A DNA stretch of 64,000 bases from JBKEAJ01 sp047975005 (GTDB lineage: Bacteria > Bacteroidota > Bacteroidia > Bacteroidales > Prolixibacteraceae), in the NCBI GenBank assembly GCA_047975005.1, contig JBKECW010000040.1:1-64000 (forward strand). The letters are read 5' to 3'. Within the stretch, counting starts at the first letter, position 1. The number at the start of each line of letters is the position of its first letter. The translations under genes were made by a program, and so were the position numbers. The notes beneath the pieces are model-generated. The model ran no database searches, was not told the origin of the DNA, and saw nothing but the letters and a program-made list of their open reading frames with translations. This document shows, piece after piece, positions 24,827-34,274 of the stretch.

Positions 24827-26659
24827 ATGAGAAAGTTGTTTACTTTTCTTGTTAGTGTTGTAGCAATGCTAACAATATCTATGGGTACTGCAAGCTCACA
24901 ATGCAAGGTGTTTAGTGTTGACACCATGTATGTTTGTCCTGCGGATCTTAGTACTCCAATTGACCTAGAGAGCCAAGTAGTTGGAATTAATTTTGAAGAA
25001 GGAAAAGGTATATGGTACGCTATTCCTGTGAATACAGAAATAGGTGCTGCGGATACTTGTAAATTCCCTCTTGCTAATTCGACCGAAGTAGAGGGTGGAA
25101 TTTTTATTACTGCAGAAGCTTCTGAAGGACAAACGTACACTTTTCTTTACCGTTCTACAGAGAGTCAAGGTTGTGGTATCGAGCAAGGTGGTGTAGCTAT
25201 CGCTACTATAATAACAGTAAGTAAAGGTAATCTTGAATTTGATGTTTGTGAGAATAAGGGACCTCTAGACCTGTTGGGTATTCTGAACGCAGAGGTACCT
25301 CAAAAAATTGGTGAGGGTGACTACACTGAAGATGACATTGTGTTCTACAATTATGTAGCAATAGTTGATGCCGACGGACTTACTTATGAAAAAGGCGATG
25401 TCATCTCCGACCAGCAGTTGGTTATTGACGGAAAAGGCGGTGGCCATCCGGTAAAAGTAGGCTACGAAGTGAAAAGAAGACCCGGAAACGGCGATTCTAT
25501 CTCATGTATGCTTGGAGATTTAGTATTTAATGTATATGATAGCAATGATTCAATTGTTATTAAAGATGACACTACTGCATTCTGTAGTAAGGATGAATAT
25601 GCTTCCACAGATTCTATTAGATTGAATGATCTTATTACACCTGTTTTACATGGTACCTGGACAGCCTTAGGATCTGCTCCTGTAGTAAGCTCTACCGGAA
25701 GAATTTCTAAAGGAGATGCTGCTGCTGCTGCTGCTGCTAATGGTGGTAATGTGAAATATACATATTCATATAAAAAAGGCTGTGATCCAGAGACTGACGG
25801 TACTGCTACTCTTACTATTGAGTTCAAAGAGATATCAATTCCGAATGGTAAGAAAGATACTACTAGTTTCTGTTCTAATGAGAATGGCAGAATAGACTTT
25901 GATCTTTGGATTGGTGCAGAGCTTCCTAATGGAGACTGGTCATCAACTACTACACCAGATTTTTCAGGCTTGATTAGCGAGGGTAACGTCTTGAACACTG
26001 CTGTTTTGCCAGCTGGAGAGCATACCTTTAAATGGGTTAAAAACTCAACAGTTGAATCGAACTGTGATTATCCGGATTCACTATTCTTTACTATAGTAAT
26101 CAACGAGGCTTATTCTCAAGGAGATATTGTTAGAAAATTCTGTAAAACCTCAGGTCTTGTAGACTACGATTTGAACTCTCTGTTAGAAGCTGATGCAAGT
26201 GGAAAATGGCAAATAAAGGATGGAAGTGCATACGCAGACGTAAGCGATCCTACTAATTTCAACCTAGATTCATTTGCAACAACTGACGGTCCTGTAGGAG
26301 AACTTGTGTATATCATAGGCGACGCTGACGCTGCTTGTGGAGTTGACTCTGTTTCAGTATTCTTATCGTTTGTAGATAATATTATTCTTAACGACAGAGA
26401 AAAATACTTCTGTATTTACATGGACGATGCTAAAAACATTAACATAACCAATATTCTAGGTAGCGAGCTTGAAGATGGAAAATGGTTGAATCCTACAACA
26501 GCAGAACCTGGTTCTATTACTGGAACAGAACAGAATCCAATTTTTAATGGCTCTTTGAATGTAGCAGGTGACTATGTATTTACATACACAGGAAAAGACT
26601 GTAACGGTGTAGAGCAGACTGCGACAGTTACAATAAAACTTGGAACTGAATTGCCATAA
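24827..26659 (+). CDS. Six-module secreted surface protein B, candidate major subunit
   Basis: 610 residues from the ATG at 24827, which gives a clean signal peptide (MRKLFTFLVSVVAMLTISMGTASSQ); an upstream ATG at 24794 is also in frame. Six two-Cys modules open MYVC, FDVC, TAFC, TSFC, RKFC and KYFC. The protein ends VTIKLGTELP, with no sorting domain. Codon choice differs from the neighbours: GGT, GCT, ACT and CTT are favoured over the GGA/GCA/ACA seen around it, and a (GCT)7 run encodes seven Ala. A strong terminator follows directly. Biased codons plus a private terminator suggest the most abundant product of the array; that is inference. Homology to proteins A, C, D and E is clear from module order. 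Confidence 0.7.
   Translation: MRKLFTFLVSVVAMLTISMGTASSQCKVFSVDTMYVCPADLSTPIDLESQVVGINFEEGKGIWYAIPVNTEIGAADTCKFPLANSTEVEGGIFITAEASEGQTYTFLYRSTESQGCGIEQGGVAIATIITVSKGNLEFDVCENKGPLDLLGILNAEVPQKIGEGDYTEDDIVFYNYVAIVDADGLTYEKGDVISDQQLVIDGKGGGHPVKVGYEVKRRPGNGDSISCMLGDLVFNVYDSNDSIVIKDDTTAFCSKDEYASTDSIRLNDLITPVLHGTWTALGSAPVVSSTGRISKGDAAAAAAANGGNVKYTYSYKKGCDPETDGTATLTIEFKEISIPNGKKDTTSFCSNENGRIDFDLWIGAELPNGDWSSTTTPDFSGLISEGNVLNTAVLPAGEHTFKWVKNSTVESNCDYPDSLFFTIVINEAYSQGDIVRKFCKTSGLVDYDLNSLLEADASGKWQIKDGSAYADVSDPTNFNLDSFATTDGPVGELVYIIGDADAACGVDSVSVFLSFVDNIILNDREKYFCIYMDDAKNINITNILGSELEDGKWLNPTTAEPGSITGTEQNPIFNGSLNVAGDYVFTYTGKDCNGVEQTATVTIKLGTELP
25718..25738 (+). repeat. (GCT)7 microsatellite encoding poly-Ala
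   Basis: Seven consecutive GCT codons in module 3 of protein B, at a predicted loop (GD-Ala7-NGG). Copy-number change would lengthen or shorten the loop without breaking the frame. Confidence 0.9.
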
Positions 26660-26675
26660 TTGCAATTTTGATATT

Positions 26676-26713
26676 AAATCACTCTAGAGTAATAAAAACT
26701 CTAGAGTGATTTT
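26676..26713 (+). terminator. Strong hairpin between surface proteins B and C
   Basis: AAATCACTCTAGAGT (26676-26690) pairs perfectly over 15 bases with ACTCTAGAGTGATTT (26698-26712), with a seven-base loop and a short T run. It lies 16 bases after gene B and 29 before gene C, inside the array, and should reduce read-through into C, D and E. Confidence 0.85.
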
Positions 26714-26741
26714 AAAAAAAAAAGAATAAAACAGGAAAGCA

Positions 26742-28739
26742 ATGAAAAAGATTATAAGCCTTATATTTACGTGTGCGATACTGGTTTCATTATCGGCAAA
26801 TACATTTGCACAATGTGGAAAAAGCTTGTTCAGGGATGTAACCATCTATAGGTGTGAGACAGATTACACACCCATCGACCTCGTTACCGAATCAGGCTTA
26901 GGTCTTTCATTAAATGGTGGATTTTGGGTGCAGATTGTACCCGGTACACTAGATGTTACACCAGGCACAGGAGAGGTAGGATGTATTCCTATCGAGAAAT
27001 ATGCGACAGTGATAGGAGACATAGCAAACGGAGAAGTAGATCTCGGTAATGTTTATAATCAAGGAGAGTCAAATATAGGTACCTACGAGTTTATATACGT
27101 AGTAACACATAGCCAAGGTTGTGGTGTAATGGCCGATGACATGGTTAGGGTTAAACTTAGAGTATTGTCAGATCCTCAGAATATAAAATCGGATGCTTGT
27201 CCTGATTTGACTGTTGACCTTTATTCTATAATCCAGCCTTATTATCAAGAGTTGAATATCAACTCATCGACAGTTGTCGACTTTGCTGTAGTAGGCAATG
27301 GTTCAGATGATAATCTGGACGCATCGAAAGGAGAATATTTTACAGGAGGTAGAAACGGACAAACAGTCGAAATTCAGTTTACTGTTATTAGACCCGAGGT
27401 ATCGTGCAACATCAATAATTTAATTTTGAAAATTGCTGATAGAGATGGTCTAGATACTTTGGCAAAGACTGATACAGTCAATTTATGTAGGTTTGCCATA
27501 AGCGACCCACTTGATTTGTACACTGTTTCAGGAATAGACTCGGCATTGTACAGTACTTCTGGAAACTGGAAACAAACTAGCGGACCGGTGATGTTTGGTT
27601 CGCATAATACAGTTACACCAAGTGGTGTAATAGACACATCAGGTGCAGCATTTGCTGACACTTATTGGAGCAGTGGCTTGTATATATTTGAATTTAGTGG
27701 ATATAATACAAATCCTTGCGACAATATAACAGGTACCGAAACTGCAGAAGTGGTTTTGAGAGTAACTGATAATTTATTGCCTTTTGCAGTCGATACGACT
27801 CATAGTCTGGAGTGCAACAATTCAACATTAATCGAATTAGATTCTTATTTGCCAGTGAGTTTACCCTCAGGTGCAGGTAGTTGGTTGGACTCTGTTTACT
27901 ATTTCGATGGAACTACATTGACAGGTTATAAAGACATTAATGAATCTCTTGGCGCAGATGTAGTAATAGGCAATTTGTTTTATGCTTCGTTGCCAGTGGT
28001 AAGACCCGGCTCATATTATTTTAAATATCGAGTTAGTGGAATAAATGACAAACTTTGTGGCTTAGCCAAAAAAGAGTTTGTTGCAGCAATAGAACTAGCG
28101 CAGGCATCAAACTTAGTATCTCAGAGTTTAGAGATTTGTTCTCAGAATATTGATAAATCGCTAAACCTATTTAGTCTTTTGAATGAACCCGTAGAGCAAC
28201 AAGATAGCGTTTGGTCGTTCAATGACACAAAACTAAGTGCAGAAGAGGCAAGCTCTTTTGTACCATCAGAGCATGGATTTAGAAATAATCAGACTTATGT
28301 TCTGGATTATCTGGACGATGCAGTATCTTGCGGAACATCATCAGCATCGTTGTATGTTACCGTTAAAGAGTCTATCCTAATAGGGGATACAGTAGAAATG
28401 TACTACTGTTATTCTAATGGGGCAGAGATTATAAATATATCTAACTTGGCAGGTTTTGTCGGAGTTAGTGGAAATTGGACTTGGAAAGCTGATCCTAGTT
28501 CCTATACTATAAGTGCTGAAAATGTTGTTAAGGCTGATGGGTCAATTCACTCAGGAGCTTCGACAGGTGGCGCAATTTATTTGAAAGGTAGAAATCAGTA
28601 TCTTTCTAATAATTCGGCAGCAAACGGTCAGATATCTTATATATTCACATTCGAGCCAACAGCTGGTGCAGACAATTGTCTTACCGGTGCAGACAAGGCA
28701 GTTGTGAAGGTTATTATTGGTGATACGATGACACCATAA
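26742..28739 (+). CDS. Six-module secreted surface protein C, no sorting domain
   Basis: 665 residues with signal peptide (MKKIISLIFTCAILVSLSANTFAQ). Six two-Cys modules begin IYRC, SDAC, VNLC, HSLEC, LEIC and YYC. Module 1 reads PIDLVTESGLGLSLNGGFWV and ends GTYEFIYVVTHSQGCGVMAD, nearly the same as in protein D. Module 6 has GNWTWKADPSS and YLKGRNQYLSNN, matching the KG/NxxQY feature of A, D and E. It ends VKVIIGDTMTP, with no C-terminal sorting signal. Export beyond the periplasm must therefore use another route or partner if it is surface exposed. It lies just after the internal terminator. Confidence 0.7.
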   Translation: MKKIISLIFTCAILVSLSANTFAQCGKSLFRDVTIYRCETDYTPIDLVTESGLGLSLNGGFWVQIVPGTLDVTPGTGEVGCIPIEKYATVIGDIANGEVDLGNVYNQGESNIGTYEFIYVVTHSQGCGVMADDMVRVKLRVLSDPQNIKSDACPDLTVDLYSIIQPYYQELNINSSTVVDFAVVGNGSDDNLDASKGEYFTGGRNGQTVEIQFTVIRPEVSCNINNLILKIADRDGLDTLAKTDTVNLCRFAISDPLDLYTVSGIDSALYSTSGNWKQTSGPVMFGSHNTVTPSGVIDTSGAAFADTYWSSGLYIFEFSGYNTNPCDNITGTETAEVVLRVTDNLLPFAVDTTHSLECNNSTLIELDSYLPVSLPSGAGSWLDSVYYFDGTTLTGYKDINESLGADVVIGNLFYASLPVVRPGSYYFKYRVSGINDKLCGLAKKEFVAAIELAQASNLVSQSLEICSQNIDKSLNLFSLLNEPVEQQDSVWSFNDTKLSAEEASSFVPSEHGFRNNQTYVLDYLDDAVSCGTSSASLYVTVKESILIGDTVEMYYCYSNGAEIINISNLAGFVGVSGNWTWKADPSSYTISAENVVKADGSIHSGASTGGAIYLKGRNQYLSNNSAANGQISYIFTFEPTAGADNCLTGADKAVVKVIIGDTMTP

Positions 28740-28953
28740 TCAACACATCGTAGGATTTCACTATATTGGAAAAGTGAATATTAATTTTGAAGAAATAAGA
28801 CTTGAGTGCAGAGACTTCGAGCAAGTGTAATTGCAACTGCAAGTTGAACTATAAACGATAGATATTTAGGGTTTTATAAGAATTATTTTAAGGGCGATGA
28901 AATTGGAAGTTGTATCAGATAGTATGACGAGGGTTTGAATAAATGAACTTATT

Positions 28954-30888
28954 ATGAGAATTAAACAATTAATACTGGGGCTTATATTTGTTGCATTGTC
29001 AGCAACAACAGCTTTTTCACAGGCTAGTTATGTCGTAGACAAAACTGTCTATGCCTGCGAAGACCAACATGAGCCAATAAATTTAGTGAAAAGTACAGGG
29101 ATGCAGCTTACTCCTAATGCCGGTTATTGGGTGAGAATTGTTCCCGGTTCTCATTTGGATAATAGCATTCCGATGAATGCTACTATTATCGCTGAAAGAA
29201 TATCTCCTATCTTCGGCATTGAAGGTCGTGCGTATGGTACTTATGAGTTTATTTATGTCGCTACAGCTGTTCAGATGTGCGGCATAAACAGGGATGATTT
29301 TATCCGTGTTGTGCTTGAAATAGAGCCTAGTGCAAAAACACTAACTCGCTTTGCCTGTGGAGGTGAGGTTGTAGATCTGAGCGCAATTCTGCAATCGCAG
29401 AACTTTGATCAGACTAGCATCGATAATGCTGAGTGGGCAGTGCTCAACAGTAACAACGAGCCGCTTGTCCCCGCAGATGATAATCTTGACCTAAGTAATA
29501 AAACATACAATACTGCAGGCAGAGAAGGACAAAGCATTACTTTCTCTTATGTGCTTGATAGAACAGAAGTTGGCTGTAATTCGGGTTTCATGGTTTTAGA
29601 AGTAGGAGACAAGTATATACACCAACTGTTGGCAGATACAGTACAGAAACTTACTTGTATTGGCGATGTTGCAACACCTAGTAATATTAATCTGAATGCA
29701 ATGCTGGGCATATCGCAAGATATATATGGCGGTGCTTGGTCGGTAGTGTCGTCTTCGTCGGCATCCCTGAGTGCTGGCAATATAAGCATTGATGCATCAG
29801 GTAGTATTTCTGTGGATGCTAGCTCCGGAGAGTCTTTTCCGCAGGTTGGCGAATTTGTATTCAAATATTCTTACAAGGCTGAGTTTTGCTCGGGCAGTGG
29901 CATCGATACATTCTCAATACTAAAACTTACTGTTAAGGACGATCTTAGCACAGACTTTGTCGGCACTGACACTACCTATTGCGAAAATTATGGCACCGTA
30001 GATTTGTTCTCTTTGCTAAACAATATATCACTACCTTCATCATCAGGAACATGGGATGTCCTTTACAACGGTAACCTAATTCCTAATAGCTTGAAGCCTT
30101 TTGATGTTGAAAATGGAGTATTTTCAACTCTGATGGCAGACGTTGGTGTTTATACATTCAAATATTATGTCTCTCAGTCGGCGCAAGATTTGTGCGGATT
30201 GACTGGACTAAATGCCGAGTTTACAATCAATATCTCCGAAGCAGTAGAAATTGTTGATGCTGCCCGTCAGATGTGTGCCGGCTCGACAGAAAGAATCAAC
30301 CTTTATAATGTCTTTAATGAACATATAAATCCGCAAAACTGGGATGTTTTCTATAATGGAAGTCAGATTTCAAAAGCTGACGCCTTGGCATACAGCCCAT
30401 CGGCAAATTCATTGCAAGCCAACCAGTCGCATCTGTTTAACTATAAATATTCCGGATCTGAGAATGTATGTGGTGTAGATTCAGCAAATTTCTACTTGAC
30501 ATTGCGCAGCGAAGGACTAGAACTGAACAATCAGAAACGTTATTTCTGTAGCTATATTGGTGCCGACGAAATAAATATCTCTGATATACTCGGTGTGGTC
30601 GGAATAGACGGAAGCTGGGAAGTGCAAAGTGAGGTGTTGAGCAATGTGTTTACCGTAGATAATCAGGGAAATATAATATCGCATAGCAATACTACAATTG
30701 TAGAGAATACAGGACTATTCTTTAAAGGCAAAGAACAATATGAGGATGACTTAGTAAGCAGTGGTGTTGCCGGAGATAGAACTTATGAATTTACTTTTAC
30801 TCCAAGCAATAATAATGCTTGTATCGATAGTGATAAATTACAGCCTGTAACGGTTACGATTATTATAGGCGAAGATATTACTCAGTAA
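28954..30888 (+). CDS. Six-module secreted surface protein D, no sorting domain
   Basis: 644 residues with signal peptide (MRIKQLILGLIFVALSATTAFSQ). Six two-Cys modules begin VYAC, RFAC, KLTC, TTYC, RQMC and RYFC. Module 1 (PINLVKSTGMQLTPNAGYWV; GTYEFIYVATAVQMCGINRD) is the closest match to module 1 of protein C, so C and D look like the most recent duplicates. It ends VTIIIGEDITQ with no sorting domain. The 214 bases before it contain small inverted repeats (for example CAACT-GCA-AGTTG at about 28840) but no consensus promoter that I could find. Gene E follows after 69 bases. Confidence 0.7.
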   Translation: MRIKQLILGLIFVALSATTAFSQASYVVDKTVYACEDQHEPINLVKSTGMQLTPNAGYWVRIVPGSHLDNSIPMNATIIAERISPIFGIEGRAYGTYEFIYVATAVQMCGINRDDFIRVVLEIEPSAKTLTRFACGGEVVDLSAILQSQNFDQTSIDNAEWAVLNSNNEPLVPADDNLDLSNKTYNTAGREGQSITFSYVLDRTEVGCNSGFMVLEVGDKYIHQLLADTVQKLTCIGDVATPSNINLNAMLGISQDIYGGAWSVVSSSSASLSAGNISIDASGSISVDASSGESFPQVGEFVFKYSYKAEFCSGSGIDTFSILKLTVKDDLSTDFVGTDTTYCENYGTVDLFSLLNNISLPSSSGTWDVLYNGNLIPNSLKPFDVENGVFSTLMADVGVYTFKYYVSQSAQDLCGLTGLNAEFTINISEAVEIVDAARQMCAGSTERINLYNVFNEHINPQNWDVFYNGSQISKADALAYSPSANSLQANQSHLFNYKYSGSENVCGVDSANFYLTLRSEGLELNNQKRYFCSYIGADEINISDILGVVGIDGSWEVQSEVLSNVFTVDNQGNIISHSNTTIVENTGLFFKGKEQYEDDLVSSGVAGDRTYEFTFTPSNNNACIDSDKLQPVTVTIIIGEDITQ

Positions 30889-30957
30889 ATGAGAAAATGT
30901 GCTTAGTTCAATGTTTTTGATCTTGAAGAGAACAAATAGGAAGAAAAAAAATAACTT

Positions 30958-33900
30958 ATGAGAGTTTTTTATAGGATATTGAGATTGTGTATACTGGTGC
31001 TTGCGCCAACATTATCATCACTCTGTGCTAGTGCACAAAGCACTGGTGAGAGGTATACATTTGATACGGCTTTTTGTATTAGTGAATCCTTTCCGATTAA
31101 CCTTAATACTGTCACAGAAAAACAACTGCCACCGCAAGCGGGGGAATGGGTTGATGCTAAAGATGGTAGCGAGGTGTCGTTTGTATTCGACCCACAGGGA
31201 AAAGCCGCAGGAAGATATGAATATCATTTCTTGCCATCCAAAACTGTTTGCGGATTGTATCCTGGCGATACAGTAGCAGTTATAATAGACTTGTTTCCCG
31301 ATTCAGGGCTCAAGGATTTTGTTCTCTCTATTTGCGAGGAGTCTAATGTAGACTTGTGGTTAGCAATACATGCTCTTCCTATTGATACTAGCTATATTGA
31401 GTTTTACGACAATGATGGTAAACTTCTAACAGTCAATGAAGCATCTTCGGCTAACGTAGGTCGCGATGATGTTACTCAGTTTTACTATAAAGTAAATCAC
31501 CCTAATGCCTGCAATCAGGATTCCGGCTTTGTTTATTTCAACCTTGACGAAGTGCCATTTGACCTTGCAAATACCAACTCCGAGGAGGTTAGATTCTGTG
31601 CGAATAATACGCCGCATATGATTAACCTTAATGATGTAATCGGAGGTATTGCAGAAGAATGGCAATTGAAAGATTTTGCAAGTCAACCTTCTGATCTGCA
31701 AAATTTGATAAATAGATTGTTGGATGTAAGGACAGGTGAATTTCATATTAAAGAAGCCAGTTTGTCTGGTTATACAGAGTTTAATTTTCAGGCTATAAGC
31801 TCTTCTTCTTGCGGTGCAGGGGTGTCTAATGTTGTTAAGATTATTATAGACCCTGCTGACAATATAAATTTTGCTAATCTTGGTGGAGACACATTGAAAT
31901 TGTGCAGTAGCGATATGTCTCAGGTATATAGTTTGAACAGATATTTGAACGTAGTACTTCCTGATAACAGTATAAAATGGACTACCGAAGACCTTGCCGC
32001 TAAGTCTTTCCTAGACACAACAGGGATTTTAGATGCAAGAAATTTGGTGCCTGGGTTCTATACTTTCACTGCGACGTATGTAGACAACACAGAGGAATGC
32101 GGACTAAGAACAGGACAAAGCACCAATATTTATATGTTGATACAGGATGAGTTGGAGTTTGGAACAACCAACCTACTTGCATCAATGTGCTATAATAGTA
32201 CAGAGAACTTGAATGATATGATGCCAACACAGTTGGGGATGAATATCAGTTTTGAGTTGCAAAATCCTAATGACAACAGTTCAATAATATTGAGTGAATC
32301 AGAGATTGAGGCTTTCTCTCCTGCAAATTACCCATCTGTTATTACAGATGCAACAGATACTACCTATCAAATACTTTACTCATTCACAGATGCTGTGTGC
32401 AAAAATACTGACTACAAGGATACTTTGTACCTAACAGTATTGACAGGTAATGAAAATGTAGAATTGTCGGACAAAGATTTGTACGCATGCTACTCTAGTG
32501 CCGGATTGATAAAACTTCAGCATATACTTGGGTATTATGGCAAAGGTACATGGGCAAGTGCAGAACCTCTTGACTATTTTGATGCAACAAATGGAGAGTT
32601 TTACGGAAAAACTCAATTTATAGCAGATAATGTTATAACCGAGAAGGCTTACAGCTTTACATTTACTCCTGATGCAGCAAGCTCTTGCTTGACAGTAAAC
32701 AGTCCTGTAAATGTGATTGTTACCCTTACAAATGACCTTGAAGGCTCGGCACCCGATGAGAACTATGTAGTGACAGACACTATACAAAATGAAGACAGAC
32801 GTCCTATAAATCTTATGGATTATATAGAGCTAAGTTCTCTTGAAGGATATTGGACTCTCGATGACTTAAGCACGCCGACATCTATGGTACTCAATCTTGA
32901 AGATTTTGAAAGATACCCAGAAGGCGAATACAACTTTGTATATACAGTGCCAGGCAATGGAGAACATTGTGTTAATGATACAATTTATTTCCGCGTGAAT
33001 CTAGTTCTGTATGGTCTGCCTCTCAACGTACAAGACTCTTTGATGGCAATCACATGTAGCAGTGAGGATAATGGTGGTATATATGTCAATATAATTGAAG
33101 GCTCAAAACCATACAACGTAGTGTTGACTCAGTTTGTTGATGGAACAACTAGTACAATATTCAACGGGACATTTGCTGCCGAAACTGACACAACATTCAC
33201 TCCTCTTGAAGGAATGTATGAACTTTGTATTGTCGATTTTGCAAATGATACATTTAGGAATACCTATAATATTGTAAGACCGGAGCCTATTATGGTTAAT
33301 AAAATACAGGTACATAATGTGACTAGTGGTCAGAGAAATAATGGTGTGCTCGAGGTGAGAATATCCGGAGGTACAGATCCTTACTATGCTATAGTTATAG
33401 GTAGCTGTGATCCTGTGCTTAATACATGTAACGACTTTATAACAGACTCTGTGATATGGTCTGAAAAGGATGATTCGCACAAATACTTCTTGAGCTACGA
33501 CTCTCTACCTGCCGGAGATTACAGAATCTTTGTGATGGATTCATCGAGATACTACTATTACGATAACGACGATTTAGTAACTGCTAACTTGACAAATCTT
33601 GACGCCGGAGTTTGTTCGATAGACACATTCTTTACAATAGGAAACGACCCATTAATGCTGAATTGTCCTGATACATTATCAGTATATGGAAGTGAAAACT
33701 GTGAGTTTACTATCCCGAATATCAAAGCACTTGTAGGCTTAAGTGGAGGTGCCGAAGATTACGACTTAACGGTTGTTGTTCAAGACCCTGAAACAGGAGA
33801 GTATATTACAGGAGCAATTCTGCCTAGCGATGTAGAGAAGTATTATGAGGTGAATGTGTATGCTAGAGCACCTATTGCCGGTGGAGCTACTGATGCCAAC

Positions 33901-34251
33901 GGACAGGTAATACTCGATACATTGGCTCAATGTCAGGTAGTACTTGATGTAACATGTAGAAAAGACCTAATCGTTGGACAGATTATTACTCCAAACAACG
34001 ATGGTAAGAACGATACATGGTTGATACAAGGATTGGAGAATTATCCAAATCACAAAATCAGAGTATATGGTAGATGGGGAGATTTAGTCTTCGAGACCAG
34101 CTACTATAGAAATGACTGGGCTGCCGACTGTAGAACCGCAAACTGCATGGGTAATGGAAATCTTCCTGTAGGAACTTACTACTGGATAATAGATCTAGGT
34201 ATTGAAGGCGACAATGAGGTGCTAAGCGGATTCATGGAAGTAGTCTACTAA
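30958..34251 (+). CDS. Large surface protein E with type IX secretion type B sorting domain
   Basis: 1097 residues. After a signal peptide (to about residue 25, ...LCASAQ) the same six two-Cys modules appear (TAFC, LSIC, VRFC, LKLC, ASMC, LYAC), plus a seventh module without the opening Cys (RRPINLMDYIELSSLEGYWT). Next are two SprB-like repeats (around 695-860, with VNIIEGSKPYNVVL and VRISGGTDPYYAIV) and a region starting LNCPDTLSVYGSENCEF. The last 90 residues (about 1006-1097) are a gliding-motility-type C-terminal domain: GQIITPNNDGKNDTW, KIRVYGRWGDLVFE, LPVGTYYWIIDL. This is the type B sorting signal recognised by the type IX secretion system. It is the only member of the array with it. 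The next gene is a PorP/SprF protein, the usual partner of type B cargo, so E is the probable surface anchor. Confidence 0.85.
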   Translation: MRVFYRILRLCILVLAPTLSSLCASAQSTGERYTFDTAFCISESFPINLNTVTEKQLPPQAGEWVDAKDGSEVSFVFDPQGKAAGRYEYHFLPSKTVCGLYPGDTVAVIIDLFPDSGLKDFVLSICEESNVDLWLAIHALPIDTSYIEFYDNDGKLLTVNEASSANVGRDDVTQFYYKVNHPNACNQDSGFVYFNLDEVPFDLANTNSEEVRFCANNTPHMINLNDVIGGIAEEWQLKDFASQPSDLQNLINRLLDVRTGEFHIKEASLSGYTEFNFQAISSSSCGAGVSNVVKIIIDPADNINFANLGGDTLKLCSSDMSQVYSLNRYLNVVLPDNSIKWTTEDLAAKSFLDTTGILDARNLVPGFYTFTATYVDNTEECGLRTGQSTNIYMLIQDELEFGTTNLLASMCYNSTENLNDMMPTQLGMNISFELQNPNDNSSIILSESEIEAFSPANYPSVITDATDTTYQILYSFTDAVCKNTDYKDTLYLTVLTGNENVELSDKDLYACYSSAGLIKLQHILGYYGKGTWASAEPLDYFDATNGEFYGKTQFIADNVITEKAYSFTFTPDAASSCLTVNSPVNVIVTLTNDLEGSAPDENYVVTDTIQNEDRRPINLMDYIELSSLEGYWTLDDLSTPTSMVLNLEDFERYPEGEYNFVYTVPGNGEHCVNDTIYFRVNLVLYGLPLNVQDSLMAITCSSEDNGGIYVNIIEGSKPYNVVLTQFVDGTTSTIFNGTFAAETDTTFTPLEGMYELCIVDFANDTFRNTYNIVRPEPIMVNKIQVHNVTSGQRNNGVLEVRISGGTDPYYAIVIGSCDPVLNTCNDFITDSVIWSEKDDSHKYFLSYDSLPAGDYRIFVMDSSRYYYYDNDDLVTANLTNLDAGVCSIDTFFTIGNDPLMLNCPDTLSVYGSENCEFTIPNIKALVGLSGGAEDYDLTVVVQDPETGEYITGAILPSDVEKYYEVNVYARAPIAGGATDANGQVILDTLAQCQVVLDVTCRKDLIVGQIITPNNDGKNDTWLIQGLENYPNHKIRVYGRWGDLVFETSYYRNDWAADCRTANCMGNGNLPVGTYYWIIDLGIEGDNEVLSGFMEVVY

Positions 34252-34274
34252 CTTGATAGAAAATATAGAAGAAG

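Noticed and set aside
25718..25738. (GCT)7 as a phase-variation switch
   Set aside because: The unit is three bases, so copy changes keep the frame; it can only vary loop length.
33103..33480. A 125-codon minus-strand frame inside gene E
   Set aside because: Antisense to the SprB-like repeats of gene E; its translation has no recognisable domain and no promoter or start context.
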